From positions 3,503,001 to 3,567,000 of the forward strand of contig CP067346.1 in assembly GCA_021561035.1 (NCBI GenBank): DNA of 64,000 nucleotides. The letters are read 5' to 3'. The position numbers and the translations under genes were made by a program. How positions within the stretch are numbered: the stretch's first letter is position 1; the number at the start of each line of letters is the position of its first letter. The notes under the pieces were generated by a model. The model was given only the letters and a program-made list of their open reading frames with translations. It was not told where the DNA came from and did not search any database. Positions 1 to 9,852 of the stretch are shown here, in pieces. This stretch comes from Clostridioides sp. ES-S-0054-01. GTDB taxonomy: Bacteria; Bacillota; Clostridia; Peptostreptococcales; Peptostreptococcaceae.

Positions 1-512
1 ATATACATTTCTTTCTTTTGTTTATCAAGTTCTATATGCCATGCTCTAAAGTCCATATTTATTTTCTTTTGTATATTTTTATTAATTGTATCTATACATA
101 CTATCGAATTTATACACGGTACATATAACTTTTTACTTTCTCTATCAAAGTCAAATCCATGTGGCATGTTATCAACACCAATAATTCCTATTGGATTTAA
201 TGTGTTTTTATCTAGTACATATATACTATTAGAGTCTTCATTTGCTACAAATAATTCATTATCGCTAAGTACAACTTGACTAAGACTTCCTCCTATAGAA
301 ACAGTATCGATTATTTTATCATTACTTAAATCTAAGACATAGAGTATCCCATTACTTGAACTAGGTATGTATATTAAATTTTTTTCTTTTTCTATGCAAA
401 AATGGTGTGGATATATATTATCTTCTAATACTATTTCTTTTTCTAGCTCAAGTGTAGAATAATCAACTATGCTAATGCTCTTTGATAGATAGTTAGAAAT
501 ATAGATTTTCAT
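1..512 (-). CDS. Beta-propeller (YncE-like) protein, 3' end cut off by the window
   Basis: About 170 N-terminal residues are visible and the reading frame runs off the window start. The protein starts MKIYISNYLSKSISIVDYST and repeats blocks of the kind YVLDLSNDKIIDTVSIGG and IYVLDKNTLNPIGIIGVDN. These alternating strands about 40 residues apart are typical of the YVTN/YncE seven-bladed beta-propeller family. No signal peptide is seen, so a cytoplasmic or non-classical location is likely. A strong GAGGAGGGG ribosome site lies just before the ATG. The ligand or partner cannot be told from sequence. The gene is divergent from the TSCPD gene that follows. Confidence 0.7.
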   Translation of the reverse strand, partial: MKIYISNYLSKSISIVDYSTLELEKEIVLEDNIYPHHFCIEKEKNLIYIPSSSNGILYVLDLSNDKIIDTVSIGGSLSQVVLSDNELFVANEDSNSIYVLDKNTLNPIGIIGVDNMPHGFDFDRESKKLYVPCINSIVCIDTINKNIQKKINMDFRAWHIELDKQKKEMY

Positions 513-660
513 ATAACCCCCTCCTCTCTACAATACATATACTACAATAATATATTATTTCATTAGCTTGTATTATGCTTTATAGTTGCATTATTACGCA
601 TATATTTGGTATTATTATAAATGTTAAAAAAAGAAATAATATTTAATGGAGGTCTTCTTA

Positions 661-906
661 ATGAAAGTAACATTTAATCCAAGTGGTGTCTGTTGTAGAG
701 AAATGATTTTTGAAGTTGATGAAAATAATGTGATTGTTGATGCTGAATTTATAGGGGGATGTAATGGTAATTTGTCAGGACTTAGAAGCTTAATAATTGG
801 TCAAAATGCTCTTGAAGTTGCTGATAAATTAAATGGTATTGACTGTGGTGGAAAAGGTACTTCTTGCCCAGACCAGTTATCTAAAGCAATCCGTCAATCT
901 ATATAA
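661..906 (+). CDS. TSCPD domain protein (TIGR03905-type), 81 aa
   Basis: A small stand-alone TSCPD protein. The domain name comes from the C-terminal motif, seen here as GKGTSCPDQL; the Cys pair near the start (GVCCREM) and the CNGNLSGL segment are also typical. The same domain occurs at the C-terminus of some class II ribonucleotide reductases, but the free-standing form has no settled function. An upstream in-frame ATG at 646 overlaps the GGAGG ribosome site, so the ATG at 661 with proper spacing is the better start. It is transcribed alone and ends at a bidirectional terminator shared with folC. The conserved Cys residues suggest metal binding, which is inference. Confidence 0.8.
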   Translation: MKVTFNPSGVCCREMIFEVDENNVIVDAEFIGGCNGNLSGLRSLIIGQNALEVADKLNGIDCGGKGTSCPDQLSKAIRQSI

Positions 907-952
907 TTACTACTATACAAACATCAATAAAATTATTAAAAATTTACTATAT

Positions 953-987
953 AAAAAGAGTTGTCCATTTTTTAGACAACTCTTTTT
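953..987. terminator. Bidirectional terminator between the TSCPD gene and folC
   Basis: A perfect 13-bp stem (AAAAAGAGTTGTC against GACAACTCTTTTT) with a 9-nt loop. It has A runs on one side and T runs on the other, so it works for both converging genes. Confidence 0.9.
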
Positions 988-1024
988 ATACTTTTATTTA
1001 TATTTATATATTTGTTTTATAAAA

Positions 1025-2323
1025 TTATAATTTATTTACTAAAGTTCTTACTGCACCAATCATATATAATGAACCTGCACTTATTATAACATCATCTTTA
1101 CTTGATGTTTCTAATGTATAATTTACTGCATCTTCTATCTCATGTTTTGATGTTACATCATCCACATATTTTAATACTTTTTCTCTTAATGTATCTGAAT
1201 TTATGGCTCTTGGGTTATTTGGTGTTGTTGTTATTACCTTATTAAAATGTGGCAACAATATCTCTAAAACACTATCAATGTCCTTATCTTCTAACATACC
1301 TATTAATAATGTCAATTTTCTATCTTTAAAATTTTTATTAAGTGCTTTTGCTAAAGATTTTGCTCCATCTTCATTATGTGCACCATCTATTATAAAAATT
1401 GGATTTTCTTTTATCTTTTCTATTCTTCCTGGCCATTTAGTAGTTATAAGTCCTTTTCTTATAGATTCTTCACTTATATTTGCTAATTTATTTATATCTT
1501 TTAGATATTTTATTACGCTAATTGCCAATATAGAATTGTTTATTTGATGTTCACCTATCAACTTTATTTCAAGGTCTCTATAAATTTCTTTCATTACAGT
1601 ACAATCGTATATTTGAGAATTTATATCTGATTTTTTTATATTTAAATCATCAAAATTAACTTCTATATATTTAGCTTTTTTCTCCTCACAAACTGATTTT
1701 ATAACATCTTTTGCTTCATCAGTCTGGTCATATACTAGTACTACTCCATTTTCCTTTATTATTCCCGCCTTTTCATATGCTATTTTTTCTATTGTATCTC
1801 CAAGTATACCTGTATGGTCCAAGCTTATAGATACTATCACACTTACAAGTGATTTTGTTATTATATTTGTAGCATCATATCTGCCACCTAAACCAACTTC
1901 TAAAGCCACAAAGTCTACCTTTTGTTCTGAATAGTAATAAAATGCCATTGCAGTAACTACTTCAAACTCTGTTGGATATGTATAGCCTTCTCTTACCATA
2001 ATCTCTATTTTTTCTTTTATTAAATCAATTATCCTAGCAACATCATCTTGTGGTATATTTTGTCCATTTACTCTTATACGCTCAGTAAAAGTTTCTAAAT
2101 ATGGAGATGTATATAAACCAACTTTATATCCACACTCTCTTAGTATATTAGAAACAAAAGAACACACAGAACCTTTTCCATTAGTTCCAGCTACATGTAT
2201 TATATTTAAAGTTTCTTGTGGATTTCCTAATAATTCTAATAATTTTCCGATATTCTCTAGACCTAATCTTATACCAAATTTATTAGTTTGTGATATGTAC
2301 TCTAATGCTTCTTCATATTTCAT
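1025..2323 (-). CDS. folC: Bifunctional folylpolyglutamate synthase / dihydrofolate synthase
   Basis: An ATP-dependent ligase of folate metabolism. It adds glutamate to dihydropteroate and then gamma-glutamate residues to folates, in the cytoplasm. At 432 aa it has the usual length. The Mur-ligase-type P-loop is GTNGKGS at residues 46-52, preceded by the family hallmark IIHVAG. The LGLGGRYDATN-like segment (seen as VGLGGRYDATNII) and the C-terminal IIDGAHNEDGAKSL motif are all present. A GGGGGAATT ribosome site precedes the ATG. It appears to be a single-gene unit: about 130 bp separate it from the protease gene, and it ends at the shared hairpin at 953-987. Confidence 0.95.
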   Translation of the reverse strand: MKYEEALEYISQTNKFGIRLGLENIGKLLELLGNPQETLNIIHVAGTNGKGSVCSFVSNILRECGYKVGLYTSPYLETFTERIRVNGQNIPQDDVARIIDLIKEKIEIMVREGYTYPTEFEVVTAMAFYYYSEQKVDFVALEVGLGGRYDATNIITKSLVSVIVSISLDHTGILGDTIEKIAYEKAGIIKENGVVLVYDQTDEAKDVIKSVCEEKKAKYIEVNFDDLNIKKSDINSQIYDCTVMKEIYRDLEIKLIGEHQINNSILAISVIKYLKDINKLANISEESIRKGLITTKWPGRIEKIKENPIFIIDGAHNEDGAKSLAKALNKNFKDRKLTLLIGMLEDKDIDSVLEILLPHFNKVITTTPNNPRAINSDTLREKVLKYVDDVTSKHEIEDAVNYTLETSSKDDVIISAGSLYMIGAVRTLVNKL

Positions 2324-2455
2324 TATCTAATTCCCCCTGTATTGGCATTTTCTTTTATGTTATCTAATTATAGTATATTTTTTACTTTTAATCTACTGAC
2401 AAAGAATACATATAATTTAATACCTTCTACATTAAATTTAGTTACAAATCTTTAT

Positions 2456-3493
2456 TTATAAGTTTTTACTTTTATACCTTTCCACTAATCCAGTTAGTGT
2501 ATATATCGAAACTAAGTCATATTTTGAAATGTCCATATAATTAAACTTTATGTCAAATCTATGTTCTAGTTTTTTCAACAGATTAAAACAATTATCATAA
2601 ACTAGACCTATCTCCTTATTAAAAAGGCTACATTGAAATAATTTCTTATCATCATCTTCAATATTTAGACAATCCCTAACAACATCAGCGACTCTCATAA
2701 GAAGGGCATTATCTTTGTCATACAAATCCAATTTAAAGTTTAGAATTCCACTATATTCATCAAAATCACAACTATTCCAATGATTTCTAGTTGCTAATGA
2801 TTCAAGCTTATCATTTAAATCAGATATTGTTGTGTCTGGTTTTTCTGATAGTATCTTAGCTATTTTACCAGTAAGCTTTGCTGACAAATAACTATTACAT
2901 TTTGGTGGCAATCTATAGGAATTATTTATATCACAACTTATATACGAATTGCTATCCATAACACATTGAACATCATATTTTTTATTGTACCAAAATGAAT
3001 CATCTACATCTAAAGTAAATCCCCTCACTCCTATAACATTGTTAAACATAGCTGGATAACTTAAGTCAAAGTCATTAGCTAGTGAACATACTATTATTTT
3101 TCCTTTTCTAAATAATTCATAGCAAACTTCAAATAATCCCTTGACACTTTCTACGCCTATTACTGATAAACTTAAATTAATTAATCTTATGTTAGTGTCT
3201 AAAAGATATCTCAATGCTTCTTCAAGAACTTTTATATTTGTAATACCATCTTTTCCTAAAACTTTTATTACAAACAACTCTACATCTTCATACTCCTTCT
3301 TTATTATTGATGCACAAGCAGTTCCATGACCATCTTCATCATCAAATTTATCTGATATAAAGATATAATCATGTATACATTCAAAAGCAATTCCTCCAAC
3401 TAAGTTATCTTTTAAGTAATCATGATTTTTATCTATTCCTGTATCTAATACTGCAACCTTAACTTTATTATTCATATCACATACATTCTCCAT
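2456..3493 (-). CDS. S8 (subtilisin-like) serine peptidase, divergent, no signal peptide
   Basis: The first about 210 residues form a subtilase domain. The Asp motif is VAVLDTGID (Asp17), the His motif DGHGTA (His56) and the oxyanion Asn is in SLAND (Asn140). The Ser block normally reads GTSMATPHVAG but here reads CNSYLSAKLTG (Ser201), so the triad is complete but the Ser loop is unusual. About 135 further residues match nothing I recognise. There is no signal peptide or propeptide, so it probably acts in the cytoplasm. Such leaderless subtilases sometimes process ribosomally made peptides, but no precursor, modifying enzyme or exporter was found nearby. The start may instead be the ATG at 3475, which is better placed after a GGAG. 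Confidence 0.75.
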   Translation of the reverse strand: MENVCDMNNKVKVAVLDTGIDKNHDYLKDNLVGGIAFECIHDYIFISDKFDDEDGHGTACASIIKKEYEDVELFVIKVLGKDGITNIKVLEEALRYLLDTNIRLINLSLSVIGVESVKGLFEVCYELFRKGKIIVCSLANDFDLSYPAMFNNVIGVRGFTLDVDDSFWYNKKYDVQCVMDSNSYISCDINNSYRLPPKCNSYLSAKLTGKIAKILSEKPDTTISDLNDKLESLATRNHWNSCDFDEYSGILNFKLDLYDKDNALLMRVADVVRDCLNIEDDDKKLFQCSLFNKEIGLVYDNCFNLLKKLEHRFDIKFNYMDISKYDLVSIYTLTGLVERYKSKNL

Positions 3494-4413
3494 TACACAA
3501 GTTTTTAATATATCTATGTTAATAGTTCATCTTAAACTTTGATTTAAGTTGCACAATTTATCCTTTAAATGCTATATTTCTTGCTAAAAACCTAAAATAA
3601 GTACACTATATATTTAATTTATATTTATTATATCAATTATTATCATTAAATGGTTAAATACTGTGATAAAATTTTTAGATTTATATCATAATTTAGAATT
3701 ATTTGTAAAAAGGAGATTATCTTTCTCATTAGACAATCCCCTTGTATGCTTTATTAATATTTATCTATGATTAACCATCAATTGTATCTTATTCTTTTTA
3801 ATCTAAATACCATACATCTTAATTTTATTTAAGGGAATAATTATTTATATGCTATGGGAACATTAATTTGAACAAACTTGTCTTATAGGCAAATTTACAA
3901 AATGCACCATTCTACAAAGTATGAATCAAAAGGCAAAAAAAATACTAAAAACAACGAATGAACATCAATTTTAGTCAATATATAAAAAACTTATACCAAG
4001 TATACTATAAAAACTCATATAAGTATTGTCCTAAAAAACAATACCTATACCCTTATATATTATATCATATTTCAATAAATAAATTGTATAAAAGGAAATC
4101 TTTTAATAGAATTAAACTATTTATTAATTCATTACTATAAGTTTTACAAATTGTAAATAATTATTTTTATATCTATTCGATATTTCCTTAAATATTGATA
4201 TAACTAATTAGAATAGATATAATAAATAAAACAAATATGTATAAATTTTATAAATATTCATTATATATCCTAATGATGTCGCTCATGGTATTAAAGACGA
4301 GACATTTGATATATATAAAAATCAATTATAATATATTAATAATTAAGTTATTATAACGATTACTCTACATATGAAACAACATTAAAAATCTATAATCTAC
4401 TATTTTACATAAT
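3494..4413. other. Gene-poor AT-rich stretch between the S8 peptidase and the LytTR regulator
   Basis: No convincing gene is seen. It holds a minus-strand hairpin at 3710-3743, an extended -10 (TGATATAAT on the minus strand, 4059-4067) about 330 nt upstream of that hairpin, and a 12-bp inverted repeat (TTATATCTATTC and its complement at about 4167-4222). At 4254-4330 there is a short plus-strand open stretch, reading PNDVAHGIKDETFDIYKNQL before a stop, with no start codon or ribosome site. The last could be the tail of a decayed gene. Each of these is weak alone. Confidence 0.4.
3710..3743 (-). terminator. Minus-strand hairpin, possible terminator of an unannotated small transcript
   Basis: On the minus strand AAGGGGATTGTC pairs with GATAATCTCCTT over 12 bp with two G-U pairs and a 10-nt loop, followed by a short T run. 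On the plus strand the same positions would be A-C mismatches, so the structure belongs to a minus-strand RNA. No annotated gene ends here. Confidence 0.5.
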
Positions 4414-4459
4414 AAAACTGTCTTAATATACATAATTTTTTATATATTAAGACAGTTTT
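4414..4459. terminator. Terminator after the LytTR regulator gene
   Basis: A 17-bp stem (AAAACTGTCTTAATATA against its complement) with a 12-nt loop, about 60 bp after the regulator's stop. It is flanked by A and T runs so that it could act in both directions. Confidence 0.8.
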
Positions 4460-4521
4460 AATCAATAGCCCTGTGATGACATTAAATATTTTTTACAATA
4501 TTTTCGTTTACCTTTTTAAAA

Positions 4522-5232
4522 TTAATACATTATATCACATAACAAGCTTGTTAATGCTACTTTTAAATCTTTAAGCCTATACTTACTTATAGGTATAAAT
4601 TGTTCGTTAATAGTAATCATATTATCCCCAATATCTTCTATTCTTCTTAAATTAACAATAAAACTTGTGTGACATCTAAAAAATCCATTTTCACACAGTA
4701 ATTTTTCTGCTTGTTTCATGCTCATATTAGCTTTATAATCTCTACCTAATGTATGTACAACTAAATCTCTCTTTACAGTTTCAACGTATAAAATAGAATC
4801 TATCTGTATCCTGTTAAATCCTTTTTTACTATTTAAAACTATATAACGCTCCTTCTTTCTTTGAAGGTTGTCAATACAAAGATTTACACCCATTGCAAAG
4901 TTACTATACTCTATAGGTTTTACTAAATACCTATAAGCACGAACTTCATAACCTTGGGGGGCATACTCTGAAAAAGCTGTTGTAAATATAATTTCTACTT
5001 TTTCATCAAACTTTCTTATTTTTTTAGCCACCTCAATTCCATTAATATCTTTCATTTGGATGTCTAAAAATATAATGTCAATTTTTTCTGGGTATTTAGA
5101 TATTAAGTCTTCTCCACAGGAGAATTCCAGTATTTGATAATTTAGACATCTTTCAGACAAAAGTTTTTCTGTAAATTCTTTTAGTATACTTCTTTGTATT
5201 TTTTCGTCATCACATATAACTACCCTAAACAT
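4522..5232 (-). CDS. LytTR-family response regulator (AgrA/VirR-like), orphan
   Basis: A cytoplasmic DNA-binding regulator of 236 aa. The receiver domain covers residues 1-120 with the acidic pair Asp8-Asp9, phosphoacceptor Asp57 (IIFLDIQMKD), Thr85 and Lys105 (LVKPI). A LytTR DNA-binding domain follows at about 135-232 (ILYVETVKRDLVVHT, FFRCHTSFIVNL). Length and layout fit the AgrA class. GGAGGTGATATT before the ATG is a strong ribosome site. No histidine kinase, AgrB or AgrD peptide gene lies beside it, so its signal is unknown. It is followed by the terminator at 4414-4459 and is probably transcribed alone. Confidence 0.88.
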   Translation of the reverse strand: MFRVVICDDEKIQRSILKEFTEKLLSERCLNYQILEFSCGEDLISKYPEKIDIIFLDIQMKDINGIEVAKKIRKFDEKVEIIFTTAFSEYAPQGYEVRAYRYLVKPIEYSNFAMGVNLCIDNLQRKKERYIVLNSKKGFNRIQIDSILYVETVKRDLVVHTLGRDYKANMSMKQAEKLLCENGFFRCHTSFIVNLRRIEDIGDNMITINEQFIPISKYRLKDLKVALTSLLCDIMY

Positions 5233-5599
5233 AATATCACCTCCAAATCTAAAATATCATTTAGTTTACTTTATTTCAATTTTCAAAATGCACTTACTAG
5301 CTTTTATATTTAAATTCCTTGACGAATTTAAATTGTCGATTAAACTACTTATAGTAATTATCTTTAATATTTAAACTTAAATTATGATAAATTCATATGC
5401 TTTTATAGCTATATTATGTAAAAAAATATAGGAAAATAAACGTAACATGTATTTATTATCCTATATCAAATATCATAATATATCAAATTTTTATTGCTTA
5501 TAAATTTTAAAATATAAAATTGATACATTCATAAAATAAGATAAAAATATAATATATCTGTAAAGCATTATAACATCATATTTATCTATATAGAAAGAA
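5233..5599. other. AT-rich intergenic region upstream of the LytTR regulator
   Basis: No open frame of note. It must contain the promoter for the LytTR gene, but I do not see a clear -35/-10 pair that stands out from the AT-rich background. Confidence 0.4.
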
Positions 5600-5640
5600 A
5601 AACATACAAAAAGTAGATATTCTCTACTTTTTGTATGTTT
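5600..5640. terminator. Terminator of valS
   Basis: A perfect 17-bp stem (AAACATACAAAAAGTAG and its complement) with a 7-nt loop, starting 16 bp after the valS stop codon. Confidence 0.9.
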
Positions 5641-5656
5641 CCATTCATTCTTATAT

Positions 5657-8323
5657 TTATTTTATTTTTGATTCTAAATTTATTAGTCTTTCCTCAACAG
5701 ATTTAATCATCTCTTCAAATTTTTCTTTTTTGGCTTTTTCTTCCTCAATTAGACTTTCAGGAGCTTTTGCTAAGAAACCTTGATTTGCAAGTTTTCCATT
5801 AACTCTCTTTATTTCTCCTTCTAATTTTTTCTTTTCTTTAGATAATCTCTCAATTTCTTTTTCAAAATCAACTAACTCATTAAGAGGTATAAATATTTCA
5901 ACACCATCAATAACTACTCCAACTGCATCTTCTGGTACATTAGATTTGTCTTTTGCTATCTCAACATTTGAAGCAGATGCTAAAGTTATGAAATAATCTT
6001 TGCCAAGTTCAATAACTTCTATTTTTTCTTCACTTGGTATTATTATCAATTTAGCTTTCTTAGAAGGTGGTACATTCATTTCTGCTCTCACATTTCTTAT
6101 ACTTCTTATACCTTCCATCAATAAGCTCATCATCTCTTCTTCTTCAGCCATATTATCTTGTTCATTGTATTTTGGCCATTCAGATACTATTATACATCCT
6201 TCAACAGTAGGAAGATAAGTGTATATTTCCTCTGTTATAAATGGCATATATGGATGTAATAATTTTAATATTTTTTCAAGAACATAAGTTAATGTATATA
6301 ATGCTGCAGACTTAGCATTTGTATCTTCTCCATATAATCTAGGTTTAACCATTTCAATATACCAGTCACAGTATTCTGACCAAGTAAAATCGTATATCTT
6401 CTGAAGTGCTATTCCTAAATCAAACTTATCCATGTTATTAGTTGCTTCTTTTACAATATTATTTGCTCTTGATATTATCCATTTATCTGCTAAAGTTAAG
6501 TTATCTTTAACACTTTCTCTAGTTATGTTTTTAATTATATCTTCATCAACATTCATAAATACAAATCTTGATGCATTCCACAACTTATTGGCAAAGTTTC
6601 TAGCAAATTCTACTCTTTCCATATAGAATCTCATATCATTTCCTGGGGAATTTCCAGTTGTTAATGTAAATCTTAGTGCATCAGCTCCATATTGCTCGAT
6701 TATCTCCAATGGGTCGATACCATTTCCTAATGATTTACTCATCTTTCTACCTTGAGAATCTCTTACTAATCCATGAACCAAAACATGTTCAAATGGCTTT
6801 TCATTCATACAGAACATACCTGCAAATGCCATTCTAACTACCCAGAAGAATATTATATCATATCCTGTAACAAGTACACTTGTCGGATAATAGTAGTCTA
6901 AAGCTTCAGTCTTATTTGGCCATCCTAGAGTAGAAAAAGGCCATAATGCAGAACTAAACCAAGTATCTAGTGCATCTTCATCTTGTTTAAAATGAGTACT
7001 TCCACATTTAGAGCATTTATCTGGCATTTTTCTCGCAACTATTATTTCTCCACACTCTTGACAATAGTAAGCTGGTATTTGATGACCCCACCATAATTGT
7101 CTTGATATACACCAATCTCTTATATTTTCTAGCCACTGTAAATAAGTTTTATCAAATTTCTCTGGAACAAATTCTAGTTCTCCATTTTTAAGAATATCTA
7201 TAGCTGGTTTTGCAAGTTCTTCCATCTTAACAAACCATTGCTCTGATAATCTAGGCTCAACTACTGTATGGCATCTATAACACGTTCCTACATTATGATT
7301 ATGCTCTTTTACCTTAATTAGGTAACCCTGTTCTTTTAAGTCTGCTAAAATAGCTTTTCTACACTCAAATCTATCCATACCTTCATATTTTCCGCAAACT
7401 TCATTCATAGTTCCATCTTCATTCATAGTATTTAACTGTTCAAGATTATGTCTTAATCCTACTTCAAAATCATTAGGGTCATGTGCTGGAGTCATCTTAA
7501 CTGCACCAGTTCCAAACTCTAAATCAACATAACTATCTGCAACTATTGGAAGTTCTCTTCCTACTAATGGAAGTATTGCTGTTTTTCCTATTAAGTGTTT
7601 ATATCTATCATCCTCTGGATTTACTGCTATACCAGTATCCCCTATCATTGTCTCAGGTCTAGTTGTAGCTATCTCTAAGAAATCTTCACTATCTTTTAGT
7701 GGGTATTTTATATGATAAAAGTTTCCGTCATGTTCTTCATGTTCAACTTCTGCATCTGATAAAGTAGTTTTACAATCTGGACACCAGTTTATTATTCTAT
7801 TTCCTCTATATATATGACCTTTTTCATATAGGCTTACAAAGAATTCTATAACTGCCTCATTACACCCTTCATCCATAGTGAATCTCTCTTTATCCCAATC
7901 ACAAGAATCTCCTAATTGTTTAAGCTGGTTAGATATTTTTCCTCCAAACTCATCTTTCCATTCCCAAGCTCTCTTTAAAAATTCCTCTCTACCTACTTCA
8001 TATTTTGTCTTACCTTCTTGTTTTTTTATTCTTTCAACAACTTTAACTTCAGTTGCTATAGAAGCATGGTCAGTTCCTGGAAGCCAAAAAGCTTCATATC
8101 CATCCATACGCTTCCATCTGATTAGTATATCTTGAAGTGTATGGTCAAGAGCATGTCCCATGTGCAATTGCCCTGTTATGTTTGGTGGTGGCATCATTAT
8201 TGTAAATGGTTTTTTATCTGGATTTGGTTTAGATTTAAAATACCCTTCATCCATCCATTTTTTATATAACCTAGCCTCAAAATCTTTGGGATTATAAGTT
8301 TTTGATAAGTTCGTATTTTCCAT
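5657..8323 (-). CDS. valS: Valine--tRNA ligase
   Basis: A class I aminoacyl-tRNA synthetase that charges tRNA-Val, with editing of threonine. At 888 aa it has the usual bacterial length. The HIGH-type motif is [14 protein letters not shown] (HMGH at 54-57) and the KMSKS motif is [11 protein letters not shown] near residue 530. The editing domain has [14 protein letters not shown], and a zinc-type CxxC pair lies in [22 protein letters not shown] form. The last about 60 residues are the Lys/Glu-rich C-terminal coiled coil specific to ValRS. It is a single-gene unit under T-box control (leader at 8375-8668) and ends in a strong terminator. Confidence 0.98.
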   Translation of the reverse strand: MENTNLSKTYNPKDFEARLYKKWMDEGYFKSKPNPDKKPFTIMMPPPNITGQLHMGHALDHTLQDILIRWKRMDGYEAFWLPGTDHASIATEVKVVERIKKQEGKTKYEVGREEFLKRAWEWKDEFGGKISNQLKQLGDSCDWDKERFTMDEGCNEAVIEFFVSLYEKGHIYRGNRIINWCPDCKTTLSDAEVEHEEHDGNFYHIKYPLKDSEDFLEIATTRPETMIGDTGIAVNPEDDRYKHLIGKTAILPLVGRELPIVADSYVDLEFGTGAVKMTPAHDPNDFEVGLRHNLEQLNTMNEDGTMNEVCGKYEGMDRFECRKAILADLKEQGYLIKVKEHNHNVGTCYRCHTVVEPRLSEQWFVKMEELAKPAIDILKNGELEFVPEKFDKTYLQWLENIRDWCISRQLWWGHQIPAYYCQECGEIIVARKMPDKCSKCGSTHFKQDEDALDTWFSSALWPFSTLGWPNKTEALDYYYPTSVLVTGYDIIFFWVVRMAFAGMFCMNEKPFEHVLVHGLVRDSQGRKMSKSLGNGIDPLEIIEQYGADALRFTLTTGNSPGNDMRFYMERVEFARNFANKLWNASRFVFMNVDEDIIKNITRESVKDNLTLADKWIISRANNIVKEATNNMDKFDLGIALQKIYDFTWSEYCDWYIEMVKPRLYGEDTNAKSAALYTLTYVLEKILKLLHPYMPFITEEIYTYLPTVEGCIIVSEWPKYNEQDNMAEEEEMMSLLMEGIRSIRNVRAEMNVPPSKKAKLIIIPSEEKIEVIELGKDYFITLASASNVEIAKDKSNVPEDAVGVVIDGVEIFIPLNELVDFEKEIERLSKEKKKLEGEIKRVNGKLANQGFLAKAPESLIEEEKAKKEKFEEMIKSVEERLINLESKIK

Positions 8324-8374
8324 TGTCTTGCCTCCTGTATTTTTATAAATAAATTTTTTAAAATATATCTAGAA

Positions 8375-8668
8375 ATAAAAAAGAGCCCTTCATCCTCTTT
8401 AAAAAGGACGAAAAGCTCGCGTTACCACCTTAATTCCAAAGCTTAAAAATACATTAACATATAGTTAAATTATCGGTTAATGTTATTTTATCAACTTTGA
8501 CTCTCAAAGAATTTAACGGTTCTAACCGTCTAAACTTACTAACAGTTCAGTTTAGAAACTCCAAAGCTACGTTCAGTAAACCTTGTACTTAGAAAATCTT
8601 ACAGCCAGTGAATTTTCCTCTCTTTTAGTAGTATTTACTTACTCCTCTTCTTCTCAGTCTTTAATATT
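8375..8668 (-). promoter_or_regulatory. T-box leader (tRNA-Val-sensing) of valS
   Basis: The minus strand carries the T-box core AAGGTGGTAACGCGAGC at about 8415-8432. Directly after it is a terminator: GAGCTTTTCGTCC pairs with GGATGAAGGGCTC over 13 bp (with G-U pairs) and is followed by six T. The 3' side of Stem I reads GAACGTAGCTTTGGAG, which places GTA, a valine codon followed by a purine, in the specifier position (8568-8570). Uncharged tRNA-Val should stabilise the antiterminator and switch valS on. The leader starts just below the promoter at 8676-8705. Confidence 0.93.
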
Positions 8669-8675
8669 ACATATT

Positions 8676-8705
8676 ATTATATACAAATATTATTCTCTTT
8701 GTCAA
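8676..8705 (-). promoter_or_regulatory. Sigma-A promoter of the valS T-box leader
   Basis: On the minus strand a perfect -35 TTGACA (8700-8705) and a perfect -10 TATAAT (8676-8681) are separated by 18 bp. The predicted RNA start lies at the beginning of the T-box leader. Confidence 0.85.
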
Positions 8706-8979
8706 TCATTTTTATTTTATTTTTTCTGAATTTTCTTAATTATTTTTTTATATTCTATGCTGATTATTATATCCTATACTATTTTTTTCAACTTATTTTG
8801 CCTTATAATGTCAATAATTATACTATTATTTTGTTTAAATTTTAACATCTTTTTATTGATTTTAGATTATATTCTATTTACATTATATTTCTTATGCTTT
8901 ATTTTTTATATTCTATTTTGTAAATTATATGTTTTATTTCATAAATAATTTACTTTATTTTTTACCATATTTAAATTTA
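8706..8979. other. Extremely AT-rich spacer between the valS promoter and the deacetylase gene
   Basis: Mostly T runs broken by A. A 63-codon plus-strand frame here is almost all Leu/Ile/Phe/Tyr and has no ribosome site, as expected from base composition alone. No gene or clear terminator seen. Confidence 0.5.
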
Positions 8980-9807
8980 TTATAAGTTTTCTTGCCAGAA
9001 ATTTTTAGGTGTGATATTTTCTGTAATTGGCAATATTGTATACCCTCTCTCTTTTAAGATTCTTATAATGTTATTTAAAGCATTTAAACTTTGCTCTTTC
9101 TCATGAATTAGTACTACTAATTCATCTCTTTTTCTTCCATAATATAATATATTACTTACTATCTGACTTGTAGAAGACTTCCAATCTTGTGTATCCAAAT
9201 TCCAGTCCCAAATTAAATAATCATTTGCCATAAGTTTATTATATGAACCTTCTGGCATATATGGCTTACTTCCATATGGTAATCTTATTAATTTTGAACT
9301 CTGACCAGTTATATCTTGCAGAGTATTATTGCATGTATTAAATTCCCCGACTGTTACTTCTGGGCTTTTATATAGCTTATGTATATCATGACTTACACTA
9401 TGAAAACCTATTGAATTTTTCTCTTCTAAGACTCTTCTTACTTCTTCCTTGTGGTTTTTCATGTTTTGATTAAGCATAAAAAATGTCGCTTTGACATCAT
9501 TTTCTTTTAAAATATCAAGTAGTGCATTTGTATATTTTGATGGTCCATCATCTATTGTTATGTACGCTACTTTTTCAGAAGTAGCTCCTGGTCCTTTTGT
9601 TTCTTCTTGAGATGCTTTATACATAATTTCTCCTAATGTATTCCCTTGAGAAAGTAATTCTAGTGTATTTTCACCTTTTGTGCTTATATTTTGGACTGGA
9701 ACATTATTGATTTTTTCTTCCAATAATGTCCCAGTTAAAATTAAAACAGCTATAAGAAATAACCTTATCATTACATGAAAAGTAGCCTTATTATCTTTAA
9801 TTTTCAT
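8980..9807 (-). CDS. Polysaccharide deacetylase family protein (NodB domain), membrane-anchored or secreted
   Basis: A predicted metal-dependent N-deacetylase of cell-surface polysaccharide or peptidoglycan, 275 aa. A hydrophobic segment at about 13-29 (MIRLFLIAVLILTGTLL) is a signal peptide or anchor, so it acts outside the cell. The NodB domain covers about 80-265: TIDDGPSKYT holds Asp86 and metal ligand Asp87, and HSVSH gives His136 and His140. Motif 3 is RLPYGSKPY, motif 4 WDWNLDTQDW and the catalytic-base region LIHE holds His233. All family motifs are present. The substrate cannot be told. The hydrogenase-like gene lies 45 bp upstream and may be cotranscribed. Confidence 0.87.
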   Translation of the reverse strand: MKIKDNKATFHVMIRLFLIAVLILTGTLLEEKINNVPVQNISTKGENTLELLSQGNTLGEIMYKASQEETKGPGATSEKVAYITIDDGPSKYTNALLDILKENDVKATFFMLNQNMKNHKEEVRRVLEEKNSIGFHSVSHDIHKLYKSPEVTVGEFNTCNNTLQDITGQSSKLIRLPYGSKPYMPEGSYNKLMANDYLIWDWNLDTQDWKSSTSQIVSNILYYGRKRDELVVLIHEKEQSLNALNNIIRILKERGYTILPITENITPKNFWQENL

Positions 9808-9852
9808 CCCCCATATCTCCCTTTTATAAAAGAATAAGTTTAAGAGTAAAAA

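Noticed and set aside
3958-4140. 60-codon plus-strand frame in the gene-poor stretch
   Set aside because: Its residue mix is Lys/Tyr/Ile/Asn/Ser-rich as in random AT DNA, and there is no ribosome site.
8757-8948. 63-codon plus-strand frame of Leu, Ile, Phe and Tyr
   Set aside because: No ribosome site, extreme AT background and no similarity to any membrane protein family I know; expected by chance.
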